A stretch of DNA of 64,000 bases, taken from positions 4,226,501 to 4,290,500 of the forward strand of contig JBBPUQ010000008.1 in assembly GCA_038501195.1 (NCBI GenBank), given 5' to 3'. Positions 1-12,445 of the stretch are shown one piece after another. Position 1 is the stretch's first letter. The number at the start of each line of letters is the position of its first letter. The stretch is from Nemania diffusa (Eukaryota; Ascomycota; Sordariomycetes; Xylariales; Xylariaceae). Made by a program: the position numbers and the translations under genes. Under the pieces are notes generated by a model. That model saw only the letters and a program-made list of their open reading frames with translations, made no database searches and was not told the DNA's origin.

Positions 1-1628
1 GGCCTAGCTCGGGTAGGGTATCGCAGTGCCTCTAATCCAAAGGTCGCAGAGGGGAAGCGATGCTGAATTTTAGACCAGACCTTCTTAGACGGAATGCGCG
101 CCTGGTAGCGTTTGGAAGGGGAGCAGATATTCCGCAACCACTTAAACTGCCCTCTAAAGGACTGCTAGGAGCGAGACAGAGAATGGGGGGTTCTAACGAG
201 CCATATAATCTAGCGCCTCTCATTGCAGGCTTCGTTGGGGTTGACTAGAGAGCGTCGAGTGCTTTGAACTACTCTAGTATTCGGGAACGCTCTGGCTCTA
301 CTGATGTTGCGTGCATTATCTTAGATGTGATGTAGAAACGTCAAAGCTAGAGACGACTGATTGGTCAATTCGTTAATATCCCCATTCGGCTTATAAGCGT
401 GCTCTTTCGATTATGAGACTAGGTGGCTGGCGGTCACATTCGCTGTTCAGAGGTAGTGTATGGGGAACTTTCCAATCGGTTCACTTTTTACTTCAATTAG
501 AGGGTGTAGTCTTTGTATTGCTGAGGAGCACACCGGACTTCCGTGGAGGCCCTAGTATATAAGCTGCGGAGACCTGCACCTCTTATCCTAAACCGCGAAT
601 AGTATATTCGTAAAACTAAAAAGTGTCAAAACTTGATTATACGGATAGGCTACGGTAGACCAACAAGTATACTTTAGTTTATTAATAAGTCTTATTTATA
701 ATTCTCAAGTTTGCTGCTTATTAGGATAAAAGGAGAAGTCCTACGAGAATACTATCCTGTTCCACTACCTCTCCCCGCAGATCTACTCCGGGCCGCTCCG
801 TCCCCATCACAACATGCTATTCAGGGCGGGGGCTGATTATGTTTTCTAGGCATTATAGCCTCAATATACCTTAGTTAGGACGGTTAAGATTAATTCCACG
901 ATATATAAGATAAATTATCGTACTTTTCGAGAAGATCTATTCTCAAATCATCATCGGCCATCACAATTAGAACCTCTCGCTTCATAGGAATCCCTTACAT
1001 GAAACCCAAGTTGCCCTTCCATGTTCTGCCACTATGACGTGTTCGTATAAGCTAGCAGCGAGGTCTAGGTCACCCTGCATATCTCTGTTCAACTCATTTT
1101 GCCTACAATAATAATATTGTTCATTCGTCAACTTAGCCATTTCGCATACTTCACCTAGTCGACCACATCGTCGAGTAAATAGCATTCGTGACCGATAAAA
1201 GCATATATGAGATAGAGAAGAACGCAGCTGAAAAACCAGCCACTATATGCCTAGATTGTAAAGCTGACCTACATATGCATTCAATGGCGTCGAGACATGA
1301 TCGTTCATGCATGCGGACTGGCGGAGACAAGCCGGATCCTCGGACTTCTCCAAATCTAGACCTACCAGCCCATGCACCCATCTCTATCGAGAGAGGATAC
1401 AAAAGAGTAGGTATTGGCTAAGACAGTGAAAGGATTGTGATATTAATCAGACCTACTACAACCCCTCATCTCACTTCATACACTCAGACACCTTGAGATT
1501 ATCCTCTATCTTACATACTGCATCATCTCGTATCTCACTTCATCTCGCCAGCTCTGAGTAACTACCATCTTATTAATCACCACACTCTTCCTTTTAAAAA
1601 GAAAAAGGAAGAAAACAAAAATAGCAAT
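1..1628. other. Intergenic, no convincing gene
   Basis: No long open frame with fungal coding character is seen. From about 1430 to 1628 the plus strand is pyrimidine-rich with short CTCATCTCACTTCAT-like runs, as expected for the promoter and 5' leader of the cupin gene that follows. A small minus-strand frame at 982-1140 is listed separately. Confidence 0.5.
982..1140 (-). CDS. Possible small ORF or gene remnant, 52 aa
   Basis: An ATG-started minus-strand frame (begins MAKLTNEQYYYC, ends SCKGFL) has a balanced amino-acid composition that looks more protein-like than its surroundings. No family is recognised. It is short, has no clear promoter or intron signals, and could be a chance frame or the leftover exon of a decayed gene. 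Confidence 0.15.
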   Translation of the reverse strand: MAKLTNEQYYYCRQNELNRDMQGDLDLAASLYEHVIVAEHGRATWVSCKGFL

Positions 1629-2567
1629 ATGTCAACCGAACAACCGGCCCTAAACTCTAACCTCCCGGCCCCCAAGACCCTCATAACGGGCCACGACGCG
1701 GCGGGCAAGGCGGTCGTGCAGGAGTCGCGCCCGGCGGCGTGGAAGGTCTTCGAGGAGGGCGTAATGGGCTTCAACCAGATCTACACGAACCTGGCGCCCG
1801 CGGAGCTCAACGGCGACACGGACATCCGCTTCCACGACGACAAGATCGCTAGCGGGACGCTGGGGCTTGTTGTCAAGGGGGGGTCTGGTGCGTTTTTGTT
1901 CCCGTTTTTTTCTTTGAGATTTGGGGTTGGAGGGAGAGCGATAATGTCCATGTCGACCTTTTTGTCTGGTGTAGAGGCTTATTCCCCCTTTCCACCCCCG
2001 TTCGCGCAATACCTAGACACACATATTACTCAATTGATGCCCCCAAAGGCAAAGACACTTATAGCTAACAAGGAGCGAATGCTTATCGCATGCAGTCTGC
2101 CGCATGGTCGACTTCGCCCCCGAGTACGTCTGCATGATGCACCGGACGCAGTCGCTCGACTTCGGCATCGTCGTCGAGGGCGAGGTGGACCTCCTCCTCG
2201 ACGACGGCAGCTCGACGCGCATGGGCCGCGGCGATATTGCCGTGCAGCGCGCCACCATGCACGCTGTGAGTTGAATCTCTCTCCGGACTTGTTATGTTGA
2301 CTTCGGTCTTGTCGCCGAGCCTGAGGAGTGAGCATGCTCTGCACATTGCGGAGTTTAGGCGTTTCGGTGTTTTAAATCATCTTGAGAATCGTCTGCTAAT
2401 AGAACCAACTTCCGCCGCGACAGTGGCGCAACCCAAGCAAGACGGAATGGACTAGGATGGTCTTCGTCCTCCAGGATTCGAAGCCGCTTATAATCGACGG
2501 GAAGAGGTATGGTGAGGACCTTGGTAAGGGAACGGAAGGGTTACCACCTAGCGGGAATGACGACTAG
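1629..2567 (+). CDS. Cupin-domain protein
   Basis: Three exons are read: 1629-1887, 2096-2265 and 2424-2567, with introns 1888-2095 (GTGCGT...GCAG) and 2266-2423 (GTGAGT...CAG). All junctions keep one frame and give about 190 residues. The joined protein is a small single-domain beta-barrel cupin. The second cupin motif is clear in the last junction (ATMHAWRNPS, matching H-x3-N). The first motif lies in exon 2 around VCMMHRTQSLDFGIVVEGE, with one His and a Glu, so it is partly degenerate. Small fungal cupins of this type are often encoded near oxidoreductase or polyketide genes, but none is adjacent here, so no substrate can be proposed. The first intron is long for this window and its donor is weaker than the second. 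The ATG at 1629 is preceded by an A-rich leader. Confidence 0.8.
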
Positions 2568-2982
2568 ATTAGATGGTGAAAATCAGGGACTAAAGCATCT
2601 GATCAGGTGCAGTCGCTAAGCTGTCTCTCGACAGGCGTGCTTGATTATGTGCTTCTATGGGCTTCAGCTATGTACAGGTATATGATATATAAGTAGACGC
2701 GAAGTCAAGGATGTACTGGAACTGTTAGGTTCATGTGGTAAATTAGGGTTAACTCTATAAATTCTCGTGGAATTCATCCGGTTGTCCCGAAGATGAGCTA
2801 TCATCTCCTGTCCGCTCGACTTAGCACGTGGCAGCCACTGCGGACAAACAGCTTTGCGCTGCTGATGCTAGACAGGATATCGCTGTCGCATTGGTCAAAT
2901 ATGACCTCGTCGTTCATCTCCGACTCTTTTGATTTATTTTGCCACGACATGGTCAGCCGGGCCTGCTCTACCCCTTCGCATC
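2568..2982. other. Convergent intergenic region
   Basis: This is the 3' space between the convergent cupin and arylsulfotransferase-like genes. No gene, RNA or repeat was seen. Confidence 0.5.
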
Positions 2983-4586
2983 TCACGATCTAATTAGAGA
3001 TCCGACCGAGTCCCCGCTCGACGTGTCGACAACGTTGCTGGAACCGATCACATTGCCATCTACATCCAAGGCGTCGACGCGGACGAAGGAATAGCCGCCG
3101 GGGGTTGGGATACCCGTCTCGAAACCAACTTTGGTCACCTGCACGAGTTGGTCCATTGACAGGGGCGAGGTGCCACCATACTGGAACTATATTAGCCATC
3201 TTGTCGGCCAATGACAGGGAACGCATCACTTACCAATACCCAGGACACGACCTCCGTCGCACCATTCCAGCTCACATAAGTTGTCCCGTCGACAAACGCG
3301 CAGCTTGGCTGCCACAGCGGCTGCCCAACCCAGTCAAACTTGTACACACGGTATAAAGGACCGCCTCCCGCTTCAGTCGTATTCCACGGCCGGATCTGCA
3401 CGTCCATGACCACGTTGCCGGCGGCATCGAACTCGGTCATGGCGGGCACGACGCCCCACCCGATCACGGCGTTGCCGTTGGGCAGCAGGTGGTAGCCGCC
3501 CTGCGCCCAGGCCTGGACGCTCTGCGGGTGGTAGAACTCGGAGACGAGGCGCACCTCCATGGCCTCGTAGTCGAGCGCCAGGCGCACGCCGCGCGTGCAC
3601 TCCTTGGCGCAGCCCGCCGTCGGCGACGTGACGTGCATGGCGTGGTTGTCGAAGAGCGTGATCTGCGACTCGGTGGCGTCGGTGAAGCGCGCGTCGTGCT
3701 GGAAGGCGAAGTCGGTCGCGCTGCCGTTGCTCAGGTCTCTGAATGAGTTGTTCGCGCCGCCGACCTGCCAGATCCGGGTCCCGTCCGTGCCGTTGATGAG
3801 CGCGACGGCGCGCAGGTGGCGGATCGAGATCAGGTAGTTCCCCTCTTTTGTCTTCGAGATGGCGTTCATGTGGAACCAGTCGAAGCCCGTGTCGGCTTCG
3901 TAGTACGCGTCCGCCAGACTCTCCGTCAGGTTGAAGTGATCTGTCGCCTTCCAGGTGAAGCGGACGTCGCCGGTTTCGATGTCGACCTCCTGGAACGCAC
4001 AGTCCAATAAGCTGCCATTTACGGGGCCACCGATGGAAGTCAAGTCCGTGTAGAGGACGTGGTAGTTGTTCATGATGGCGCCGCCGTCGTGAGTCATGGT
4101 GAAGTCGTGGCTATCAGCACCGGTAATAAGCCCCGTGGTGGTCAGATTTCTGAACAATCTGTAGTTGGGATCGATCATTAGACCACCTCCCGTACCATGG
4201 CCCTTTTGGTCAAAGCCTGACCAGAAGGTTAGATACGGCTCCCCGTTGTGGAACTGCATTCTGGTGTCGGTTCCACCACCCCAAATGGTATCGGCGTACA
4301 CAAGGCTCAAGTCTTTGCTCGATAAAATCATGGGACTCGCCTTCTGACCGGGGTTGGCGGGAGCCATGAAAATGTGAGTTCCAGAAGTCGTCGCATTTTT
4401 GTCCCATGTATTTACGAGAAACCGCGGAGACACAAGGCTGGAAGAATAGTAAGTCTGGTTGGGCCGGTCGCCGTAGGCCCAGGCGTTGTAAGCGACGGCA
4501 TCGGTGAGCAACGGCATATCCGCAAGAACCGGGAGACAAGCACAGGCCGCCGCCACCAGCAGCGAGGAGAGTCTAACCGAAGGCAT
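2983..4586 (-). CDS. Secreted arylsulfotransferase-family (ASST) protein
   Basis: Exons 4586-3234 and 3186-2983 are separated by a 47-bp GT-AG intron (3187-3233; GTAAGT donor) and give 518 residues. ATG 4586 was chosen because it opens a clean signal peptide (MPSVRLSSLLVAAACACLPVLA); the longer frame upstream begins at a non-ATG codon and runs through a tandem repeat. Family motifs of the fungal arylsulfotransferase_2 type are in order: SHDF at about 159-162, DWFHMNAIS at about 236-244, HDARF at about 297-301 and LFDN at about 311-314, in a beta-propeller-like protein. Many N-x-S/T sites fit secretion. The C-terminal 67 residues encoded by exon 2 look like a small beta domain. Bacterial homologues transfer sulfate between phenols; the fungal substrate is unknown. 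It may be an extracellular or periplasmic enzyme of phenolic metabolism. Confidence 0.85.
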
Positions 4587-4606
4587 ATTGGAAATGAGAG
4601 GGCGAA

Positions 4607-4638
4607 GTGAGCCAGTGAGCCAGTGAGCCAGTGAGCCG
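4607..4638. repeat. Four tandem copies of GTGAGCCA
   Basis: An 8-bp unit occurs four times in a row, the last copy with one change, just upstream of the arylsulfotransferase-like start codon and within its probable 5' leader. It is probably a slippage product. Confidence 0.8.
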
Positions 4639-7600
4639 GTACACCAATAACCCGATAAAGCAGTCAACGAGTAAATGAGTGGACGGGCACTTTAGAAAGA
4701 TGCCTACACAGAAAGGGTACCAGACCAGACCAATCCAGACCAGAGATAAGTTGAGGCACCCAGGAAGGAAGAGAGAGAACGACTACCTACCAAGTCTAAG
4801 TAAATAGGTAGTAGGTAGATAGACAAAAGGCAGGTAGATAAGTGCAACGCTACATGATCAGCATACTCACGACTTGGTTGGTACCAGGTGTAAGTATATG
4901 TACGTATATAAATAAAATGAAAGAACGGCTAGGGAGGAGAAGGGATATGGGTCTACTTATTCTCCATCACCTACCTACTTGCCTAGATGCTGACTTCCTA
5001 CTGTACCGCTGCCTTCTTGCGTAACACGTCTTGCGTAGTGCTACTACCCATGTTCGCACTTGGGTACCTTGATATGTACCTGTATCATGCCATGCATGCG
5101 GCTACTGTAGGGACTGTGTATGCAAGTACCGAGTGGGGAGGTAGTATACCTGCAAGGCAGACAGAATACAGAATATCTATTCCTACCTGGGTAGTTGAGG
5201 CACAAACCTGGTATAATTTTCCTCGAGGGTTATACATGGAACTTGACAACATTAACTTACATGTGCATAGATAAGTCATGACTTTGATCGTCGATGGGAT
5301 ACCAAAGTAAGTAGGTAGGTAGAAGTAGGGATATGAAGGGTCCATAACTGCAAATTGATTGATCAACAACCCCCCCCGGTTCGTTCTTCATTATCAATAG
5401 CCCCCTCCAAATTTTCAGCGTGTATAAAGATAGATCTACGGTTGTCATTGCATTCAGATGGATTAAGTCTCCAGCTTAATATTTTAGGCGAAAGGGCTGA
5501 TGAAACGAGAGCTGACGAAGACTCGGTCCACATGGGGGGCCGATTAGTGGCCGTTAGTGGTGGATAGTTATACCCGATCCAGTAATTAACGAGTCGGGGT
5601 GCGATCGGCAGCCAATCATCGATCATCAGGCGTTTGCAGTATTCTGCACGCATACCCGGTCGGGTCAGAGTCGGTTGTTAAAATAGCTATCCGTTTGGTT
5701 TCATGTTGAATCTTATATCGAAGGGTGACGATTAATAACTACGTATGTGATGTCAGAGAGCTGTTATACCTATGTTATATCTACTCTATGCTGAGCACGA
5801 TTGTTGTAGGTAGGCTAGGTATGCTATTCCTCGATTTCAGGGGGCTACTGCGTAGGTAGATACAGTAGCTTAAATAGGTACTGTATCAATTCTGTGGAAT
5901 AATTTTCCTTAGAACCGTGTAACCATTTGTACGCGTACACCCGTCTAAGCATCCGCCAATAGCAAGACCACGTTAGTCATTGTCATGTCATACTAGTTCG
6001 CTGCTAGTCAGGAGGCCAGCCAACTGAGCAAGCAGTTGAGAGGCGCTTTAGACAATTCTGTACACTTACCTATTTTGTAATTGACGAGGCACAAGTGATA
6101 ATGTAGGCGGCATTGTCCAACGGGTACAATATTGCCAAGAGTTCATCATTATCACCTGAGACAATTCGCCCAACTCGACAATCTTACCCGAGTTCAGCAG
6201 CAGCCCGCATAGTTGAAATATGCAGTAATAGGCAAACAACGGGTTCCGATGTCGTCGGTCACCGTCCCCGAACAGGCAACTTCGGAGTGCGCACGAAGAT
6301 CTCGTTGAGAGGTTAGGAATAGATCAACAAAGTCACCTATTGACTCCCTAAAATCGATCGTCTTATTTTACTTGCACTACTCCCTACTACAGGGATTGGG
6401 GATTGCGACCGCCAGCAACCCACTAGCCAGCGACCCATACAGCTACCCAGATAGAACATTTAACTAGCATGGCAACATCTTTTCGCGAAATCGCAACATC
6501 CTATGGATTGCACCAAGTCTTGGCATCTCAGGAGGGACATGCTTAGCTCGTTGCATCTACGCCACTCATAAATCAAAAAGAGTCAATAATATGATAGCTA
6601 CCGCATACACGATCGGTGCATCGGTCATAATATACCGAGAAGGAGGAGGAGAACATAGCGCACTTATTTCGCAAGAATGATAAAAATGCCTAACAGAGGA
6701 GCTTGTGATCGGCATCCCATGATCCCCCGACGACGCAACGGGCGGATTATGACACCTGCGGAGTTCTCGTCTCCGAAAAGAGACCGGAGCGCCATACTAT
6801 CTAGATCACTGTCTACTACATTCGCACTCCAGTCGCACTCTAAGGGGGTTCGAACCGGATTTTCCAATCACCCGGAACTCCTAACCTTCATCTCAGGCCT
6901 AAGTATATCCTTACGAATAGCTATGTTCTAATTATCTAGTAGGTTACCTATTTCTAAGAAATCAGACCTTGTGCTGTGAACAAAACGTAGGCAGGTGTTA
7001 TTCTCATTCACCTCCTAGCGCGCATATAAACAGAATGACATCATCTCCCAACTATTTATAGGTAAATAGCATTAATGTTAAAAAAGAGATTGTCATTGAT
7101 TCCCGTGCCCGGCAGGGCACATCTATCTCAAACGCCTCAGTCTTGGCACGATGGAAATGTGCATATGTACTCGAACTCGGTGAGCGTTCGAGGACCCGAG
7201 GTAGACAGACGCTAGTGAGGCAAAACCACGACAGATTATAAAACGGCCATAGTCGGTGTAATAAGTTCCCAGCTTTCTGGAAATAGATAGGATATCTATC
7301 ACCTGGATTTATATTTGGTGGAAAAAAAAAAGAGTCATACGCTCACCTAAATGTTTCGAGTAAGCTGGGCATGACCGCCTTTTGCTTCAGTACTCGGAAG
7401 ATATCTTGTACTTTCGGTTGTTACTGTTTCTCAACATATTCAGCCACCTATCTGCCTGCAAAGTTCACTAAGAAGCTGCCAGTTGATACTTGGAACCGCC
7501 AGCTGGGGGGTGGCAAGAGAGAAACAAAAACTCACGAGCTGACTATACATTTAAATAGGCGTCCAATAAACAGAGTCTGGTTGTTTATTTCAATGCAGAA

Positions 7601-8404
7601 ACTCAGCTGTATGCCACACCGCATCTTTGAAATATACTGATAATCTCCTTCTTTATAGAGGTTGTCATTCCCAAGTAGGTGGTTAAATGAAGACATTCTA
7701 TGTATCGTCTTTTAACAAGAGGACCAGTCAACATAGCTACTGTTCAGAGTCTAGATCAGGTCCAGGCCTATATACTTTAAACGCACTACATGCTGTCTCA
7801 CCTTAATACTCTTAAGCTATCCCTTGAAACAATTTCGGTGCTAATGGATGGATGTCTTAGAGATAAGAGCACAGGTCAATAATGCCATATAGTAGTGATT
7901 TATTCAACTGCTGGTTGCCTATTTAATTTCCTACTGTAGAGCGGACGGAGAGACAATGGGCCGTCAGAGCTCACGATAATACTTATTTGTTCATCTGCGC
8001 ACCAGTGTATTCGTCAAGACAAACTCTCTCGTGGCATGCTGGTTATTCATCTAGGAGAATGTAGCAGCTGTCATCTCTGCCAATAGTGCCTGTCGCAGCA
8101 GCCATTCAGATCGCAGGCAGCGTAGCGCCTAAATGTAAACAAGATCGCATTTCTGCAGCATTGCTCAGTGCATTCCAGGACACACTTAGCGTCAGTCGTG
8201 GTTTAATTCACTCCCCTTGCCGCGCTTACTGCGAGAAACACGACTACGTCACGAGACTTCTCGAGTTACATCTCTCTCCCTTGTATACCTAACTCCTAAG
8301 ACTAGATCTTCAACACAACCACCACACATCAGCGTCAAATTCACACAATTTCATCGACTACATCAACTTCAACAACATATGTGCCCTCTGAACCGCCAGC
8401 CGAG
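4639..8404. other. Long intergenic region
   Basis: No supportable gene was found in 3.8 kb. Short TACCTACCTA/TAGGTAGG runs occur around 4790-5000 and 5300-5320, as elsewhere between genes in this window. Open frames here (for example 6677-6931 and 7371-7640) lack recognisable domains or splice signals and are treated as chance. The last 150 bases are rich in CAACACAACCACCAC-type sequence, likely the leader of the MYND gene. Confidence 0.45.
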
Positions 8405-9300
8405 ATGGAGGATGAAGACGGTCAACCCTCTCCTGTCACGATGATGGCCGCCCTCGTCAAGACCTCCGAGGTGGTACAAGAAATGGCGTCGACATGCCCG
8501 CCCACCGACGAGGGGATCCGCCGACGATGCACCTATTGCGAGGACAAGGGCCAGTACACCTGCAACGGCTGCATATCAGCCCGCTACTGCTCTCGAGAAT
8601 GCCAGAGTAGGGACTGGTCTGTGCATCGGGTGCTCTGCGGCAGCTCGTCCGAGTTCACCAAAACACCACGCCCTTCCCCCAACCACGTGGCGGCCATCCT
8701 GTTCCCAGCCGAGCTGGCCACGCCGAGGTTCATCTGGCTGGAGCAGTTTTCGCAACGCGGGTACCTCTTCCCCATTATCGACTGCTGGCTCCAGCCGTAT
8801 GCGCGTCACGCCAACATGATCGCCGACATGAATGTGCTGTTAGAGGAGGCGGGACACGGGACGGTAGGGCACGGACTTGCCATGATAGGCATACACGAGA
8901 AGCCTCTTCCTAACGTGCCCGTCAATGCGAGCATCATGGCACTGGGCAAGCCAGGCCAGATGAAGACGTGGTTCGGGAACCAGATCATCGTCGGCCGAAG
9001 ACCGAACGCTGCCGGAACTCGCGGCATGACCTTGGACGATGTCAATTTCCGCGACTTTCGCCATGCCGTTGACATGTACCAACACCATCCCCTCAACTTA
9101 TGTGTCATCAACCCGGAGCGGTGCATGTTTCCTGTGGTGCCAGGGGTTATCAGTGAGTGTTTCTTACCGGTATACTACTAATCTGCGTAGATGCTTCGCT
9201 ACCTCACTTAGTAGCATCCCGGAATTGGCATCGCTCCAATCCAATTGAAAAGAGCATCGAATCAAAGCCTTTCTCGCCCTCACTCGCTACATGGAAGTGA
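8405..9300 (+). CDS. MYND zinc-finger protein, 5' intact part
   Basis: ATG 8405 (MEDEDGQPSP) is the first ATG in frame; the longer frame starts at GTG 8381. A MYND finger spans about residues 39-76: CTYC, then CNGC, YCSREC and HRVLC, the ordered Cys/Cys...His/Cys pattern of this protein-interaction zinc finger. The following 170 residues (ending PVVPGVI) form a conserved-looking unknown domain. A GTGAGT donor at 9153 and TACTAAT...GCGTAG acceptor at 9190 allow a 38-bp intron that continues in frame for 36 codons to a TGA at 9298, giving 285 residues. Similar fungal proteins are longer; the sequence after 9266 continues homologous-looking coding information only with frame changes, so the 3' half appears decayed. 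The role is probably a nuclear or cytosolic adaptor; the partner is unknown. Confidence 0.7.
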
Positions 9301-9932
9301 AGAACGTGCTGACTGATCCGTTCTCGGTAGTTCACTGCGACGGCGCTCTCGAACGATTTAAGCGTTTTGGGTTACATTCCCGAGTTGAGAGGGTGGTAGT
9401 ACGACGCGACCGAGCTCGAAGCTCGTCAGCTAGGGACACAAGGATTCTCCAAGGCCCATGCATCGGTCTGACGAAGCTGGGGCTAGAGTGGTCTTACCGC
9501 CAAAACCCGGCCTGTCAAGAATGGCTAGAGGTGGATATCAAAGGCCAGGGGTTGCTGAACCTGCCGGCGAAACAAATGGTGTACAGGATAATCCGGCGAA
9601 GCGGCCGATGCTGCGTACACCCCGTCCGAAATGCCGGGACCATCGTTGTCTTCGATAGTCTCGGCAGCACCATCGAGCCCGCACAAATCCAAGCCATCAA
9701 CACATATTTCCAACATATCTCCGGGTCTGGTGAACAGAGCCCAGCTGATCAAGTTAAGAACGAGATTGCTGAGCGACTGTGTGAGCAAAGGCCCCTCGGT
9801 TCTGCCACGATCCAGCCCTCGATGGAAGACTTTAAAGATTTCTGGGATCGGTGGCAAGGGAATGAGGAGATGCAAGGTCAAGCTGGTGGACATTCAGCAA
9901 TTTCAATTCAAAATGAATGTGCTAGCGCCTGA
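9301..9932 (+). pseudogene. Decayed 3' half of the MYND gene
   Basis: Coding-like sequence alternates between two frames: one (positions = 1 mod 3) is protein-like at 9193-9266 and about 9331-9482, the other (0 mod 3) at 9267-9330 and about 9483-9932. The middle stretch reads naturally as SNDLSVLGYIPELRGW then YDATELEARQLGTQGF, but contains a TAG at 9397 and a TGA near 9468. The changes fit a lost base near 9267 (CAAAGCC), a gained base near 9330 and a lost G in the GGGG run near 9480. The continuous 213-aa frame starting at ATG 9291 exists but is less protein-like in its first third. Either the gene is dying or the assembly has indel errors; in-frame stops favour real decay. Confidence 0.5.
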
Positions 9933-10952
9933 ACATTTCGAAAACGGCTAACGATCATGGCGTACGAGGAGACGATAGACTAGAGCCATTACACTATGGA
10001 TAAAAAGGGGATAAAAAATGGTGATGTAAGCGGAATGAGGACTATTACGAGGACGGCGACACCAAGATTGTAAACGCCTCCTGGATTTCGACCCTACAAA
10101 ACTGAATTTAGCGAGGAGACGGCGTACGGTTTGGATGGCGTTTGGTATTTGGCTAAGGAGGGTGTCGATAACTGAACGGCTTTATTGCTTCACAACCTAG
10201 ATTAGTAGGCTGGCTATATATTGGCTGGTGGGAAAGAGATACGATGTTGACGAGGTTACGCAACCATAGTAGCTAAATAATAACAATGATGATACACGGT
10301 AAATGATATGAGAATGGTGCTTCAGGGAACTACAGAGTCTCCCGAGAATGATAGTAAAATGCATGTGCGGTAAACTAGGTAGGTACCTACAATATCAGAC
10401 GATGTTACCTTCCCCGGATCTAGATAATAGATTAAAACGTCAACAAGGACAACTACATGCATCTAAGCAGTATTAACCTAGCCTATTGATAGTAGTGACG
10501 AACTGGGCACTCTGAATGGCAGGTTCGATACAGGGTTGCATCGGTACCTACCGCATACAGAGGATCGTCTTTGCTTAAGGCTCATGCATCTATGGAATAG
10601 ACAGCTCTAGACGACGTCATCGCCCCCCATTGACGCATATTCGTATCTAGTGTAGGTAGTGCAACTCCCCCACCTGACCGTCTTCTCGGGCTTTCGCGGG
10701 ATCTCGGTAGCAAGTTGGCTCTTCAAGTATGTAAGAACAACTTGTCAAACGCTCACCGAGCTTTGGTGTAATACAGAGAACATGCTCATTCTGCCACATA
10801 GACAGTGGCTGACCGCCAGTTCTTGAAGATAAGAATACTGCTCGCTGACCCTATCCCATCATACAGAATACCAAGTCCGACAAACAACGAACGAACAACG
10901 ACACCCACGCGTTTACAGTCGATTGACCCAGCTACCTACGACTATAGTCATC
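9933..10952. other. Intergenic region
   Basis: No gene or RNA was recognised. TAGGTAGGTACCTAC occurs near 10378-10390. The last 100 bases (AACAACGAACGAACAACGACACC) look like a leader for the thioesterase gene. Confidence 0.45.
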
Positions 10953-12445
10953 ATGGCCTGTAGAATCACATCCACACGCCGGCTACTATCCTCAGCCTTC
11001 TGTGCGCTACCGAGAAGTCCTCGTGCCATCTCGTCGCTGTTGGTCACGCGCAACTTCCACAGTACGCCAGCTTGCGAGACCGATGGTGTATTCCACGGCC
11101 TCACGGACACCCGTCACCGTCTGCCGTGGATAGAAGCGTTTAGACAACAGCAAGAAGGGAAGAGTATATCGGCCAGCGATGGAGTGCCCCCCGAAAAGCG
11201 AGACCTGACCCCGAAGAAGATGAGCGACAGCTACCACCGCGTCGTGCTGCCTCTCGGACGCGACCCCTCGCTGAGCGATACCTACATCAATTCGTCGGGC
11301 CACATACGGTACGATGCCACCGTCATGCTGCTGTCATGAAGAGGGCAGGAGACAGAGAGAGAGCAGAGGGCTAACTGCGTCGCTTCTATTTCTTTGTGTG
11401 TAGACTAGGCACGATATTCATGGACCTCGACGCCCTGTCGGGCATCATCGTCTACAAGCACACCGGCCCCGGCCTCACCACCGTCACCGCCGCGCTGGAC
11501 CGCATCACCATCGCGCACCCCCTCACCGAGATCTGCGACCTCGAGTATAGCGGGCAGGTCACGTACGCCTCGGGGCGGAGCAGCATGGAGATCACCTGCA
11601 AGGTCGCGCGCGCACGCGACGAAGGCGAGCCAAGTCGCGCCGAAGACGTGCTGCTGACCTGCACCTTCACCATGGTGGCCCTCGACCCCGCCACCAAGCG
11701 CCCAACCAACGTTCCCCGCCTCATCTGCTCCACCCCCGAAGAAGAGGCCATATTCAAAGCCGGCGAGGCAAAGGCCCACGCCAAGCGCGACGCATCCAGG
11801 ACCTCACTCCTCGAAACCGAGCCCGACGACGAGGAGTCGGCCCTCATCCACAAGATCTGGCTGCGCCAGCTCGCGTACCACGACCCCGGCGACGCCAGCC
11901 GCCAGCCCGCCAACGTCATCTCCATGGCGCGCACGGCGCTCTCCTCGGCCTCCATCATGCAGCCGCAGTACCGCAACCGGCACCAGACCATGATCTTCGG
12001 CGGCTTCCACCTCAAGCAGACCTTCGAGCTCGCCTTCTGCGCCGCCGCCTCCTTCGCGCACGCCCGCCCCACCTTCATCTCCGCCGACCCCTGCACCTTC
12101 CGGAACCCCGTGCCCGTCGGCAGCGTGCTGTATCTCACCGCCACTGTCGTGTACACCGATCCGCCTCTGCTCGATGAGGACGGCGCGCAGACGGAGGGGG
12201 GGGATGGAGGGCTCACGCGCCTCCATGTGAGAGTCGATAGTAAGGTCCGCGATGTCGAGCATGGGCATGCGAAGCCTACTGGCCAGTTCAATTACACGTT
12301 CTCCGTGCCGCGCGATGTGCGCGTTCTGCCGCATACCTATCAGGAATTCATGATGTATGTTGACGCCCGCCGTCGTGTGCGGGCTGGTGATGCGGAGGAT
12401 CGCAGGGCGAGGACTGGGAGGGTTGAGGGGGGTTTGACGGAGTAG
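10953..12445 (+). CDS. Mitochondrial acyl-CoA thioesterase, double hot-dog (ACOT9-like)
   Basis: Exons 10953-11308 and 11404-12445 are joined across a 95-bp intron (GTACGA...GTGTAG, GCTAAC branch) to give 465 residues. The splice restores INSSGHIR-LGTIFMDLDALSG, the characteristic start of the first hot-dog domain of the ACOT9/YkhA-type family. ATG 10953 was chosen because the longer frame starts at TTG; it begins MACRITSTRRLLSSAF, an Arg/Ser-rich mitochondrial presequence. The second hot-dog domain is around residues 290-420 (FGGFHLKQTFELAFCAAASFA, then PVPVGSVLYLTATVVYT). The enzyme class hydrolyses acyl-CoA to free acid and CoA in the mitochondrial matrix. The exon-2 sequence is strongly GC-rich at third positions, unlike the flanking DNA. 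Its neighbour on the opposite strand, mL50, is also mitochondrial, but there is no sign of co-regulation. Confidence 0.88.

Noticed and set aside
60..248. Short plus-strand open frame near the window start
   Set aside because: No domain, no splice or promoter context; the overlapping antisense frame is equally long, as in chance frames.
1188..1421. 77-codon frame upstream of the cupin gene
   Set aside because: Starts at a non-ATG codon and has no recognisable domain; the antisense frame is equally open.
7371..7640. 89-codon plus-strand frame in the 4.6-8.4 kb gap
   Set aside because: Composition is not protein-like and there is no supporting gene structure.
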